32,194 bases of DNA, from the NCBI GenBank assembly GCA_002729515.1, contig PBYF01000123.1, positions 1 through 32,194 on the forward strand. The letters run 5' to 3'. Position 1 is the stretch's first letter. Each line of letters opens with the position of its first letter. Below, in pieces: positions 23,391 through 32,094 of this stretch. The notes beneath the pieces are model-generated. The model saw only the letters and a program-made list of their open reading frames with translations, was not told the origin of the DNA and did no database searches. A program made the translations under genes and the position numbers. The DNA is from Deltaproteobacteria bacterium. GTDB lineage: Bacteria; Myxococcota_A; UBA9160; SMWR01.

Positions 23391-24669
23391 GTTCCCCGAT
23401 TCCCTTTGGGTGCATCGACCCGATGATCTTGTGGATGTCGAAGCCGAGCTGCTGGTGGAGCTCCGAGGAGTTCTTGCGCAGCACGTTCGAGAGCACCACG
23501 ACCGCGTAGCGCAGCGCGGGTTCCCGGTCGACGGTCTCGACCACCACCATCGAGTTCATGAAGTTCATCCGATTTCCACGGAACTTCCCGCAGTCGAAGC
23601 CTTTTTCTGCCTTGCACCCATACAGCGAACCGGACTTGAAGTAGACCGCAGAAGAGTCGAGCGCCGGAGTGGCGGCGTAGCGGATGCGCTTGTCCGTGAG
23701 GTAGAGGAGCTTCTTGATCTTGAGGCTCGACCACTCGTCGACCAGCTTCCCGCGTTCCATCTGGACGATGTATTTCATCAACTCGCCCGCGGTCGAGGTG
23801 CTGTTGGTGCCCGGGATGCGGCGCTTGCCCTCCTTGGAGAAGAAGGCGCCCTGGCGCAGCTTGGAGACGTCGAGGCCGTTGCGCCCGAGCGGCGATCGGA
23901 TGGCATCGAGCCACACCTTCGAGAGTTCTCTTTTCGAGGTCGAGTCGAGCCACTCGTTCGCCCGTGCCTCGGATACCGGGTACTCCTTGCCGAAGTGCTT
24001 GATCAGCACCAGGTGCTTCATCAACATCGATGCCGCCGCATTCGAACTCGCGGATGCCATCCAGTCGAGGAAGGTCCACAGGCTTGCCTTGTCCCCCTCT
24101 TCGATGGGGCGCCATTCGACCGTTGTCATGCCCCAATGCCAGATCGGAACCTTGTGGGAGTCCGTGCGGATGAAGGAGTCGGCGACGATCTCGGCTTCGA
24201 AGAGCAGGCGCTCGCGTGCGGCCACATCGTCCGGGTGCAGGTCGGCGAGTGCCTGAAACCAGGCCAGCAGCACCATGATCTTGCCGACGCTGCCCGGGTT
24301 CTGGGGCCGGCCGGTATTCACGGCCGCGTAGCGCGGGTTCTCCGGGTCGCTCCAGTCGAGCACGGCGACGCCGTAGTGGCGGGCGTCTTTACCGATGAGT
24401 TCCTCGATGTGGTGCGAGAGCTGCGGGTCGGCCGGTGGGATGGAAAAGCCCGACTGATCGGCCAGGCCGAGCCGGATCCAGTCGCGGGGCTGCATTTCGC
24501 CTTCGGTCAGGAACGAGGGCCGGCCCGAGCCGGTCGACGCCAGGCGGTAGGCTTCGAGTCGCACGATGCCGGTCCAGGGATACCCGTCGAGCGGGTAGCT
24601 GTGGGCGAGGCTCGTCGCGAATCCGAAGACCAACGTGAGCGCAAGTCCGGTTCTGATCTTGCGATTCAT
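23368..24669 (-). CDS. Exported serine protein, divergent class A beta-lactamase fold
   Basis: A 433-residue protein with a signal peptide (GLALTLVFGFATSLAHS). Motifs of the serine beta-lactamase/D,D-peptidase fold are present: S127-V-G-K130, S208-S-N210 in place of SDN, and K345-S-G347 in YFKSGSLYGC. It is longer than class A enzymes (about 290), with extra segments between motifs (residues 215-290) and two cysteines (352, 360) that could form a disulfide. The substrate is unknown; cell-wall peptide or ester chemistry is possible. The ATG overlaps the upstream gene's stop as ATGA, and its SD (GGAGGAG) lies inside that gene, so it is translationally coupled to the dikinase-like gene. It is a distant relative of the convergent neighbour at 22392-23390. 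Confidence 0.82.
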   Translation of the reverse strand: MNRKIRTGLALTLVFGFATSLAHSYPLDGYPWTGIVRLEAYRLASTGSGRPSFLTEGEMQPRDWIRLGLADQSGFSIPPADPQLSHHIEELIGKDARHYGVAVLDWSDPENPRYAAVNTGRPQNPGSVGKIMVLLAWFQALADLHPDDVAARERLLFEAEIVADSFIRTDSHKVPIWHWGMTTVEWRPIEEGDKASLWTFLDWMASASSNAAASMLMKHLVLIKHFGKEYPVSEARANEWLDSTSKRELSKVWLDAIRSPLGRNGLDVSKLRQGAFFSKEGKRRIPGTNSTSTAGELMKYIVQMERGKLVDEWSSLKIKKLLYLTDKRIRYAATPALDSSAVYFKSGSLYGCKAEKGFDCGKFRGNRMNFMNSMVVVETVDREPALRYAVVVLSNVLRKNSSELHQQLGFDIHKIIGSMHPKGIGELTTSPGS

Positions 24670-27608
24670 TGGTTCTCCTCCTTGGGCACTCCGCTCAGGT
24701 CGACGGGCTTCGATCCGCGTTCGCGAAAGCGCTCATCGAGCTTGGCGAGGTAGCTGTTGCGCTGGGCGGTCTTGCTCTCCACGAGTGGGCGGATCTGCAG
24801 CAGGGTGAGGTTCCCGTTGCGGAAGCCAAACTCTACGTCCGCGGGGAGGGACTTGCCCTGTTCGTCCTGAAGCGCGGGAAACCGTTCGCCCACCGTATTC
24901 GCGAAAGCCACGAGCTTTGCGATCTCTGCCTTCGTGAGCACTCGATCCGTGCCGCTCGCCGGAACCTTGGTCATGCCGCCGGTCGGCACGAGAGCGCTGC
25001 GCACCGGGTCGGTCGCCTGGGCCAGATAGCGCACCTCTCCGGTCTTCCGGTTGATCTTGAGCGATTCGGCTGCCTGTCCCTCCACGGCGCCACCCACTCC
25101 CTCGCTCACCGCTACCGTGAGCCAGTCCCTGTTGCCCGTGTCCACGTCGGTGGTAACGAGCACGCCGGACTTCTCGGATGGGAAGCTCTTCTGCACCACC
25201 ACGGCGGGGAAGACGTAGCGGGGCTTTTCCATGTTCCCCTGCCGCCAGCCGTAGGCGCGGTCGGTGAAGGGTGAGGCCCAGACCTCCTTGACCGCCTTGA
25301 GCACGTTGTCGTAGCCCACGACGTTGGGCAGCGTGAGGTTCAGGCCCGCACCGGTGAAACCGGCCAGATCCTCCACGTTGGTGTCGCTGCGCACGAAGAC
25401 GCCGAACGTGCCGTTCTTTCCGAGCCGATCGAGCCCTATCTTGAGTCCCTGCCGGAAGCCCTTGCCCGGGTCCGTCTTCAGGATCCACTCGCGGAGGGTG
25501 CTCAAGAACTCTGCCACCGCCCGCTGCTTCTCCACGCCGGAGAGCGTGGCGATGTGTTTGTACTGCTGGTCCATCCAGTCCCAGGTCGAGGGACCGCCAG
25601 GGCGGATGGGCTGGTTGAGGAGCTGGCGAAAGACACCGAAGCTGATCACGAAGCCGTCGGGGACCTGGTCACCGAAGTGATGCTTGAGTTCTCCCAGGTT
25701 TGCGCCCTTGGGACCCGAGCGGCGCCCGGAGTCTCGGGACCGCAACTTGCCGAGCGGGATCATTGCCGGTGTGAGGTCGAGCTTCTCGAGGTCCGGTCGG
25801 ATCACCGCATGGGTTTCTTTGGCCTCCTCGCCGAAAATCTTGTCCCAGCGCTCAGAGTATTGGACCAGCTGGACCACGCCCAACGGGCTCACGGCTTGAA
25901 CCGCCTCATCGCCGCTTCTCTTCTGTACGGCGGGGACGTGCTCTTCTCCGACCACCACGTTGGGAATGCCGAGATTTCGGGCGAGCAGCTGCACGTGGGA
26001 CAGCGAGCTGCCCTCGCCCCGGGTCAGGATGCCGGAAACACGCGGCAAATCGGAGGTGGACTCGGGCAGCAGGTAGATACCGCTGCGGCTGAACCCCCCC
26101 TCCGGCGTCACGTCGCTTGCGACCAGCGTGCCGCGGGCGAGTCCCGGGTTGAGTGCCCGCAGTCCGGCACCGACCGGTTTGCCGAACAGATCGTGCTGGA
26201 TGCCGGCCAGCTGGTTGGCGTCGAGGTTCAGGCCATCGATCACGGCGCTGTAGAAGAGCAGGGGACTTCCCCGCAGCCGGTCCTGGGTCAAGAGGTGGGC
26301 CTTCGGGTCGAGGGCTGCCCACTGGCGGACCACCTGGCTCCAGTTGAACTCGAGCCAGCGCCCGGACCACTCGGGTCCCCGCGCCAGATAGCGGAGCTCT
26401 TTTCTGTACTCATTCACCGTGGGTGTGCCGGCTTCGAGACGCGCCAGGCTCGCGTTGACGCCGCCGAGGTGCCGCTGCGTGATGAAGCCGATCCCGTAGA
26501 GCGCCTGGGCGGCATCCGCTAGCCAGCTGAGGCGCGTGTGCCGGGTGGCCCCTTTCATGGTCTCGAGCAGCGAGCTTCCCAGTGTGAAGGCGTCGTCTTC
26601 CAGGGCCAGGCTCGTTTCGAGCAGGACCAGGCGCTGCTCGGGCGTCAGGGAAGCGTTGGGTACGGTGTTGCGGATCTCGGCCAGTGTCTTGCCCAGCTCG
26701 CCGTAGCGTGCGCCGTCGTCTTTCGCGTTGGCGACGCGGTCAGCGGCCTGCGTCAGTTTCGCCGCAATGGCAGAGCCCTTCAGGCCTTTCGCCGCGGTGC
26801 GCAGGCTCTTCGCCGGCGCCCCGGAGGCATAGAGCGAGTCGATGTTCTTTGCGAGCTGCTCGTATTGCTTGCGCATGGCCGCCGGCGCCTTGGAGCGCGC
26901 GTAGGCCCGGACCTTCCCCGCGTCGCCTGCGTCGGGCGCGTTGTGGATCTTTGCGCGCAGTGGCGTGAACGTCTTGTCCTTCTCCGCGAGTTCGAGGGCG
27001 GCGTGGCGCACCTTGCCGGCGGTTGCCTCGTCTCGGCGCGGCAGCGGAAACAGCCGGACGCTCTCGCGCAGGAGGAAGAAGTGCGCGGGCGTGAGCCAGG
27101 CCGGATCGGCCAGCATGGCGAGCACGAGTCCCTTGGCACCGGCCTCCTCATCTTCCGCCTGCAGCGCGCCGCGATAGCTGCGGGCGCCGCGGAAGATCCA
27201 ACCGTCATCCACCTGGAAGAGGAATCGCTCCATCAGCAGCTGGTTCAGGAGCTCGACGTCGGGATTGTTGCCCACGAACGGGGCCGGGTCGATTCCGGCA
27301 TAGACGTTGGCCACGGAGTAGCCCTTGGCGCGCAGGGCGTTTGCTTCTGTGTTCAGCTCGCCGTGCTGAAAGCCCCCTCCGTGGTCGCGGCAGGCGTAGG
27401 CCTTGGGCGGAAGCACGGTTCCGTCCTTGCAGAACCACCGGATCCGCTCGAACGGGCCGCGGGGGGACGCTTTCATGGCGTCGATCGAGGTCCGGAGCTC
27501 GGGTGAGGGGCTCCCGTTTGTTTCGGGTGCCGAGCCGATCGAGGGCGAGGCGCAGAGGAGCAGGAACAAGAACACGGGAGAAAGGGTGCCACGGGTCGGG
27601 TTGTGCAT
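24666..27608 (-). CDS. Exported dikinase-like protein (phosphohistidine domain + PPDK-type ATP-grasp)
   Basis: A 980-residue protein with a signal peptide (VFLFLLLCASPSIGSA). Residues about 35-470 are mostly helical and unrecognised, with two early cysteine-containing segments (WFCKDG, YACRDHGGGF). A swivelling phosphohistidine domain follows at about 480-590, with SHVQLLARNLGIPNVVV holding the likely phospho-His near 538. Residues about 630-945 form the PPDK/PEP-synthase ATP-grasp domain: GPKGANLGELK, VRSDTNVEDLAGFTGAG and DVEFGFRNGNLTLLQIRPL. PEP synthase has the opposite order and a C-terminal TIM barrel, which is absent here. The His-then-ATP-grasp order matches alpha-glucan water dikinase, which phosphorylates polysaccharide using ATP. 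Export is surprising for an ATP enzyme. It is coupled by ATGA to the downstream serine protein and divergent (79 bp) from the NTT-HEAT-cNMP gene. Confidence 0.8.
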   Translation of the reverse strand: MHNPTRGTLSPVFLFLLLCASPSIGSAPETNGSPSPELRTSIDAMKASPRGPFERIRWFCKDGTVLPPKAYACRDHGGGFQHGELNTEANALRAKGYSVANVYAGIDPAPFVGNNPDVELLNQLLMERFLFQVDDGWIFRGARSYRGALQAEDEEAGAKGLVLAMLADPAWLTPAHFFLLRESVRLFPLPRRDEATAGKVRHAALELAEKDKTFTPLRAKIHNAPDAGDAGKVRAYARSKAPAAMRKQYEQLAKNIDSLYASGAPAKSLRTAAKGLKGSAIAAKLTQAADRVANAKDDGARYGELGKTLAEIRNTVPNASLTPEQRLVLLETSLALEDDAFTLGSSLLETMKGATRHTRLSWLADAAQALYGIGFITQRHLGGVNASLARLEAGTPTVNEYRKELRYLARGPEWSGRWLEFNWSQVVRQWAALDPKAHLLTQDRLRGSPLLFYSAVIDGLNLDANQLAGIQHDLFGKPVGAGLRALNPGLARGTLVASDVTPEGGFSRSGIYLLPESTSDLPRVSGILTRGEGSSLSHVQLLARNLGIPNVVVGEEHVPAVQKRSGDEAVQAVSPLGVVQLVQYSERWDKIFGEEAKETHAVIRPDLEKLDLTPAMIPLGKLRSRDSGRRSGPKGANLGELKHHFGDQVPDGFVISFGVFRQLLNQPIRPGGPSTWDWMDQQYKHIATLSGVEKQRAVAEFLSTLREWILKTDPGKGFRQGLKIGLDRLGKNGTFGVFVRSDTNVEDLAGFTGAGLNLTLPNVVGYDNVLKAVKEVWASPFTDRAYGWRQGNMEKPRYVFPAVVVQKSFPSEKSGVLVTTDVDTGNRDWLTVAVSEGVGGAVEGQAAESLKINRKTGEVRYLAQATDPVRSALVPTGGMTKVPASGTDRVLTKAEIAKLVAFANTVGERFPALQDEQGKSLPADVEFGFRNGNLTLLQIRPLVESKTAQRNSYLAKLDERFRERGSKPVDLSGVPKEENQ

Positions 27609-27687
27609 GGGCGCAGGTTAACCCGCTCCGGCCGGGCTTGCGCAGTTTTCTATCGGACGGCACCCGCGATATGGTGCTCCCATCGCC

Positions 27688-30600
27688 ATGCTTCGAAAGC
27701 TCGGGATCGAGCCCGGTGAGGGCAGGATCTTCTTCTGGAGTGCAGCGGCTCTCTTCCTGCTGGGCTGGACCGATGTGTCGTTCAAGAACGTATCGGAGAC
27801 GTTCTTCAGCAAGCGCGTCGGTGTCGACTACTATCCGTGGGCTTTTCTCGCGAGTTCGGTGCTGCTCGTCGCCACGACCTCGGCGTTCGGGCGCATGGCC
27901 TCGCGTGCCGACCGTTTGAGGCTGTTGCCCCGGACGTTTTTTGTCCTGGGGTTGCTGTTGATTCCGCTGTGGCTGTTGGTCCAGATCGAGGCGACCGGCA
28001 TCTACGCGGCGTTGTTGATCGTGCAGAAGCAGCTCAGCTCGATCGCGTTGATCATGTTCTGGGTTGCGATGGGAGATTTGTTGCACGGCCGCCAGGCCAA
28101 GCGGCTCTTCGCCCCGATGATGGCCGGTCTCACCGTGGGCACGATCCTGGGCAGCCTCGCCTCCGGTCCGCTCGGAGCGTGGCTGGGCATCGATGTGTTG
28201 CTGCCGCTGTCGACCCTGACGATGGTGTCGGCGGGGTTGGTGACGCTGCCGCTGCGAAACCTTCGACCGCGCTTCGGCCATCGTCTCGAGACTCCGGCGG
28301 AGGCACGGCGTGCCGCAGCCGAGGCAGAGGCGACCGTTTCGCTGCGGGGGGTCTGGCAGCGGAGCCGCCTCTTCCGACTGCTCGCGATTTCGAGTCTGGC
28401 GGGTGGACTGCTCGGCCCGATGCTCTACTTCCAGTTCCAGTTCGTCGCCGATCTGGCAACGCGGGGAGAGGGAGGGGAGCAGAGGCTCCTGCAGTTCTAC
28501 TCCGTGTTTCGCACCTGGGTGGGAAGCGGTGTCCTGGTGGCCCAGATCTTTCTGGTGGGATTCATCTACCGGCGCTTCGGTGTGCCGCTCTCGGCGGGGC
28601 TGTTGCCGCTCATCTACCTGTTCGGTTTTTTCGGTCTCTCGGTCCAGCCCGGGGTGACGGCGGGGGTCTTGGCGAAGGCGGGCACGGAAGTCGAGGACAA
28701 GGCGGTCTACGACCCGGGTCTGCGGGTGCTCTACAACCTCTTTCCGCAAAATCTCCGCACCCGGGCTACCGCATTGCTCGAGGGACCGGTGAAGCGTGCG
28801 GGTGGCGCCATCGGGAATACGCTCACGATCATCGCGACCCAGGCCGGATCGGCTCTCTGGGTCGGGTATACGGCACTGCCGATCGCCGCGCTCTGGCTCG
28901 TCGCATCCTTTTCACTGTGGCGTCGCTACCCGAAGCTCCTGCTCGAGGCGTCCGCGGAGAGTGGCATCGAGGATCGGGAACTCCTCGATGCCGCCACCGT
29001 CCGCGCGCTCGTTCCCGAGATGTGTCAGGAGGATCCGGCCCGCGCGCGCGTCGCCGTCGAGATCGTTTCGGAGGCCGATCCGCCCGTGGCGGTGGGCGCC
29101 CTCGCGGAGGCGGCGGAGGCGGCCACGCCCGGAGTGCGGTCTCTCGTGATCTCCGCGCTCGACGGCATTCTTGAGACCCGCGTGAGCGATCCGTTCGAGA
29201 GTTCGGGAGCGGCCCAGCGGATCGAAGGGCTGCTCCGCGATGCTGCCGATCTAGCCGACGCCGATCGAGCGGATCTGGTCCAGGCCTACGGGCGGCTGCT
29301 CGGAGGAGAGAAAGCCGTTCCGCTGCTCGAGCGAATGCGGGCCGATGGCAGCGCGGCGGTTCAGCTCGCGGCGCAGGCAGCGTTGGCGCAGAGAGGCGGA
29401 GACCCAGATGATCTCGACCGCACTCTGTCCCGCGCCATCAGGGGCGACGATGCGTTGGCCCGGCACACAGCGCACGAGGAGATGCGCGTGCTCCTGCTCC
29501 GCGACCGCGAGGACCCGCGCTGGCCAGCGCGCCTGGCGCTTCTGTCCGAGGTGTTCCGCACGGGGTCCGAACGGACGGTGGTGGCCGAAACCCTGGCGGA
29601 GGTGGCCGCCCAGCACCGCGAGGCTACCGCTGCGGTCAGCGAGGTGCTGCTCGCCGAACGGGAGGACCCGGACCCGCGCGTGCGCACCGCCCTGCTTCGC
29701 TTCAGTGGCCATGCCGGTCTCGATGAGCAAGCCGGCTGGCTCGTGGATCATCTGGGTGCAGAGGATCCCGAGTGGGTGGCCGCTGCACGCGAGGGGCTGC
29801 TGGCCCTCGGGCCGGTGACGTCGAACGTGCTGCTCCGTGAACTCGCGTATGGGAAGCGGAGCAAGCGTGAGGCAATTCTAGAGGTGATCCGTGAGCTCGA
29901 ACTCGACCCGGCGGCCCTGTGTCCCCTCTACGAGGCGGAGATCGCAGCCGTAGACCGCGATCTGCAGCGGCTCGTGGCCTTCGGAGAGCGCCCGGCGTTC
30001 GCACTGCTTCGCCGCCGACTCGGCGAACGTGTCCGGGAGGAGCTGCGGACGGCGATCCTCTTCCTGGCCGCGATACGCCAGAAGGATCGCATTGCCGAAC
30101 TCGGTGATCGAATCGACCGATTGGCCGGTCAGTGGCACGAGCGAGCGATTGCACTCGAGGCATTGGAGTCTCTGCTCCCGATCGAGGATCGCCAGAGACT
30201 GGTTCCGTACCTCGAGGATCCCGATGTCGAGAGCGCTGCGATCCGGCTGACCCGCGCGGGTCCATCGATGAGTCTCGATCGGGCCATGGAGGAGCTGATC
30301 GAGGATCCCGAGGAGCTGACTCGCACCATCGCCCGTGGCACGGTGCTGGCCACGGGCTACGAGCTGGAGGATGATGGCAGCATGGACTCCGTCGAGAAGA
30401 TCCAGCACCTGGCGACGGTTCCCATCTTCAAGGGACTTACCGTACGCCAGCTCATGGACCTAGCGTCCGTGGTCAAGGAACACGACCTGCCCTCGGAAAC
30501 GGTCGTCGTTCGGCAGGGCGAGGTCGATGACTGTCTCTATCTGCTGATTCAGGGGGGTGTCCGCGTCACGCGGGGCGAGACCCCGCTCGACGAGTTGGGC

Positions 30601-30804
30601 CCTGGGAGTTTCTTTGGCGAGATCGCATTGTTCGAGGGAGTGCCCCGGACGGCGACGGTCTCCACGATTACGAAGTCACGCCTGCTCGGCCTCGAGCGCG
30701 TCGATTTGATCCGGCTGATCGAGGACATGCCGGGGATCTCGATCAGTCTGCTGGAGAAGCTTGCACGGCGTGTCCGCGAGCTCACAGACCAGTTGACCAA
30801 CTAG
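27688..30804 (+). CDS. NTT-like transporter fused to HEAT-like repeats and a cyclic-nucleotide-binding domain
   Basis: A 1038-residue fusion. Residues 1-420 form about twelve membrane segments of NTT/MFS type (GWTDVSFKNVSETFF in the first span, the RADRLRLLPRTFF loop, GGAIGNTLTII near the end). Residues about 430-890 are a soluble helical solenoid of Glu/Ala/Leu/Arg-rich pairs, consistent with HEAT-like repeats (for example DPDPRVRTALLRFSGHAG). Residues about 905-1030 are a cyclic-nucleotide-binding domain, with PIFKGLTVRQLMDLA and the phosphate-binding cassette GSFFGEIALFEGVPRTATV, including the conserved Glu and Arg. I infer a translocase gated or positioned by cAMP or cGMP. I recall similar NTT-HEAT-cNMP fusions from free-living bacteria, but cannot check. 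The stop overlaps the convergent GT1 stop within CTAG (30801-30804). Confidence 0.8.
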   Translation: MLRKLGIEPGEGRIFFWSAAALFLLGWTDVSFKNVSETFFSKRVGVDYYPWAFLASSVLLVATTSAFGRMASRADRLRLLPRTFFVLGLLLIPLWLLVQIEATGIYAALLIVQKQLSSIALIMFWVAMGDLLHGRQAKRLFAPMMAGLTVGTILGSLASGPLGAWLGIDVLLPLSTLTMVSAGLVTLPLRNLRPRFGHRLETPAEARRAAAEAEATVSLRGVWQRSRLFRLLAISSLAGGLLGPMLYFQFQFVADLATRGEGGEQRLLQFYSVFRTWVGSGVLVAQIFLVGFIYRRFGVPLSAGLLPLIYLFGFFGLSVQPGVTAGVLAKAGTEVEDKAVYDPGLRVLYNLFPQNLRTRATALLEGPVKRAGGAIGNTLTIIATQAGSALWVGYTALPIAALWLVASFSLWRRYPKLLLEASAESGIEDRELLDAATVRALVPEMCQEDPARARVAVEIVSEADPPVAVGALAEAAEAATPGVRSLVISALDGILETRVSDPFESSGAAQRIEGLLRDAADLADADRADLVQAYGRLLGGEKAVPLLERMRADGSAAVQLAAQAALAQRGGDPDDLDRTLSRAIRGDDALARHTAHEEMRVLLLRDREDPRWPARLALLSEVFRTGSERTVVAETLAEVAAQHREATAAVSEVLLAEREDPDPRVRTALLRFSGHAGLDEQAGWLVDHLGAEDPEWVAAAREGLLALGPVTSNVLLRELAYGKRSKREAILEVIRELELDPAALCPLYEAEIAAVDRDLQRLVAFGERPAFALLRRRLGERVREELRTAILFLAAIRQKDRIAELGDRIDRLAGQWHERAIALEALESLLPIEDRQRLVPYLEDPDVESAAIRLTRAGPSMSLDRAMEELIEDPEELTRTIARGTVLATGYELEDDGSMDSVEKIQHLATVPIFKGLTVRQLMDLASVVKEHDLPSETVVVRQGEVDDCLYLLIQGGVRVTRGETPLDELGPGSFFGEIALFEGVPRTATVSTITKSRLLGLERVDLIRLIEDMPGISISLLEKLARRVRELTDQLTN

Positions 30805-32036
30805 GTCTCGAGTACCTGTTCTAGAAGCGTTTTCCGGTTTTCTGGGCGCAGGGGATCGGAGCGCCGCAGGCGCTCTCCGAGATTGGCAGCGCTCTCGGCG
30901 ACCGTGTCGTTGTCGAGCGTCGCCGAGATCGCCTCGGCGAGACGCACCGCATCGAGCCCGCGCCGGCACACCGGAGGCGGTCCGAGCCCGAGGACGCGCA
31001 CGCGCTCGGCCCAGTAGAACTGGTCCATCAGGTGCGGGACGACGATCTGTGGTGCACCGGCGCGCGCGGCCCGGGTGGTGGTGCCGGCGCCGCCGTGGTG
31101 GACGACCGCAGCGACCCGGCGGAAGAGCTTCGTATGTGAGATTGCGTCGGCGGCGATCACGTGCTCGGGAAGCCCACCATCACCGAGTCCGGCCCAGCCG
31201 CGCGAGAGCACGGCACGGCATCCGCTGCGCTCGATTGCGTCGAGCAGGATCCGTGTGGTCTCCACCGGAGCCGGATCCGTCATGCTCCCGAAGCCGATGT
31301 AGAGGGGCGGCGGCCCGGCATCGAGGAAGGCCTCGAGCTTCTCGGGAAGCGCTCCCTCGTCGTCGGCCTGGAGGGCCCCGATCGGTTCGACGGCGAATCG
31401 TGTGTGCGCGGGGCCGGCGGCCAGAGCTGCGTCCGAAGCCATGAGCACGGGCTGTCGGCCGAACATGTGCGCGATGGGGTTGCGCGCCGGGGCGAGGCCC
31501 AGTTCGCGGCGCCTTGCGTTGATGCCATTGAGCACGGGGCGCAAGAGCACCGGGATGCAGCCCCACGCGAGCCGGATCGCCCAGTCCGGGAGTCGCGCGG
31601 CCGGCAGTACGGCCGGCGGGTGCTCGCGCGAGGGAATCAGCGACGGACAGTACGCGACGTAACGATGTGGGATGGCGTGTAACTCGGCGGCAGTGGGTGC
31701 AGCCAGGGATACGCCGCTGGCGACGATCAGGTCTGCGCCGGCCGCCGCGGCGGCGACGCGGCCGAAACACTGTCCGAGAAATTCACGCATCAAGGCGCGC
31801 TGCCCACGCGCGAGCGCCAGGCCGCCACCCACGACACCGCCGGCGTGGTCCGCGAGTGCCGCTTCCACGTCGAGCCCGCTGGAATGGAAGCCGAAGCCGC
31901 GCGTGCGTGCGGCGACTTCGAAGTTCGGCGGTGCGCACATCAGGACCTGGTGTCCGGCATTGCGACACGCCTCACCCAGCGCCAGGAGGGGGTAGACATC
32001 GCCGCGGGTGCCTTCGGGATTCAAGAGAATACGCAC
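30801..32036 (-). CDS. GT1-family (UGT-like) glycosyltransferase
   Basis: A 411-residue GT-B-fold enzyme moving a sugar from an NDP-sugar to a small or lipid acceptor in the cytosol or at the membrane. The N-terminus RILLNPEGTRGDVYPLLALG holds the acceptor-domain start with the family Gly-Asp-Val-x-Pro motif. The C-terminal donor-binding motif is VVHHGGAGTTTRAARAGAPQ, followed by VPHLMDQFYWAERV, characteristic of sterol/macrolide/glycopeptide glucosyltransferases. The start is a GTG at 32036; the open frame further upstream runs into the 38-bp tandem repeat and is not family-like. No strong SD is visible. It is last in the window; an upstream partner may lie beyond the edge. The acceptor cannot be deduced. 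Confidence 0.88.
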   Translation of the reverse strand: MRILLNPEGTRGDVYPLLALGEACRNAGHQVLMCAPPNFEVAARTRGFGFHSSGLDVEAALADHAGGVVGGGLALARGQRALMREFLGQCFGRVAAAAAGADLIVASGVSLAAPTAAELHAIPHRYVAYCPSLIPSREHPPAVLPAARLPDWAIRLAWGCIPVLLRPVLNGINARRRELGLAPARNPIAHMFGRQPVLMASDAALAAGPAHTRFAVEPIGALQADDEGALPEKLEAFLDAGPPPLYIGFGSMTDPAPVETTRILLDAIERSGCRAVLSRGWAGLGDGGLPEHVIAADAISHTKLFRRVAAVVHHGGAGTTTRAARAGAPQIVVPHLMDQFYWAERVRVLGLGPPPVCRRGLDAVRLAEAISATLDNDTVAESAANLGERLRRSDPLRPENRKTLLEQVLET

Positions 32037-32094
32037 TGGTGTCGCCCATCGATCGCTCGGGCGTCGGGCTTGAGCCGCTGCGTCTCCGTCGGCA

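Noticed and set aside
24666-27608. PEP synthase or pyruvate phosphate dikinase of central metabolism
   Set aside because: Domain order is reversed, the PEP/pyruvate-binding TIM barrel is missing, and the protein has a signal peptide.
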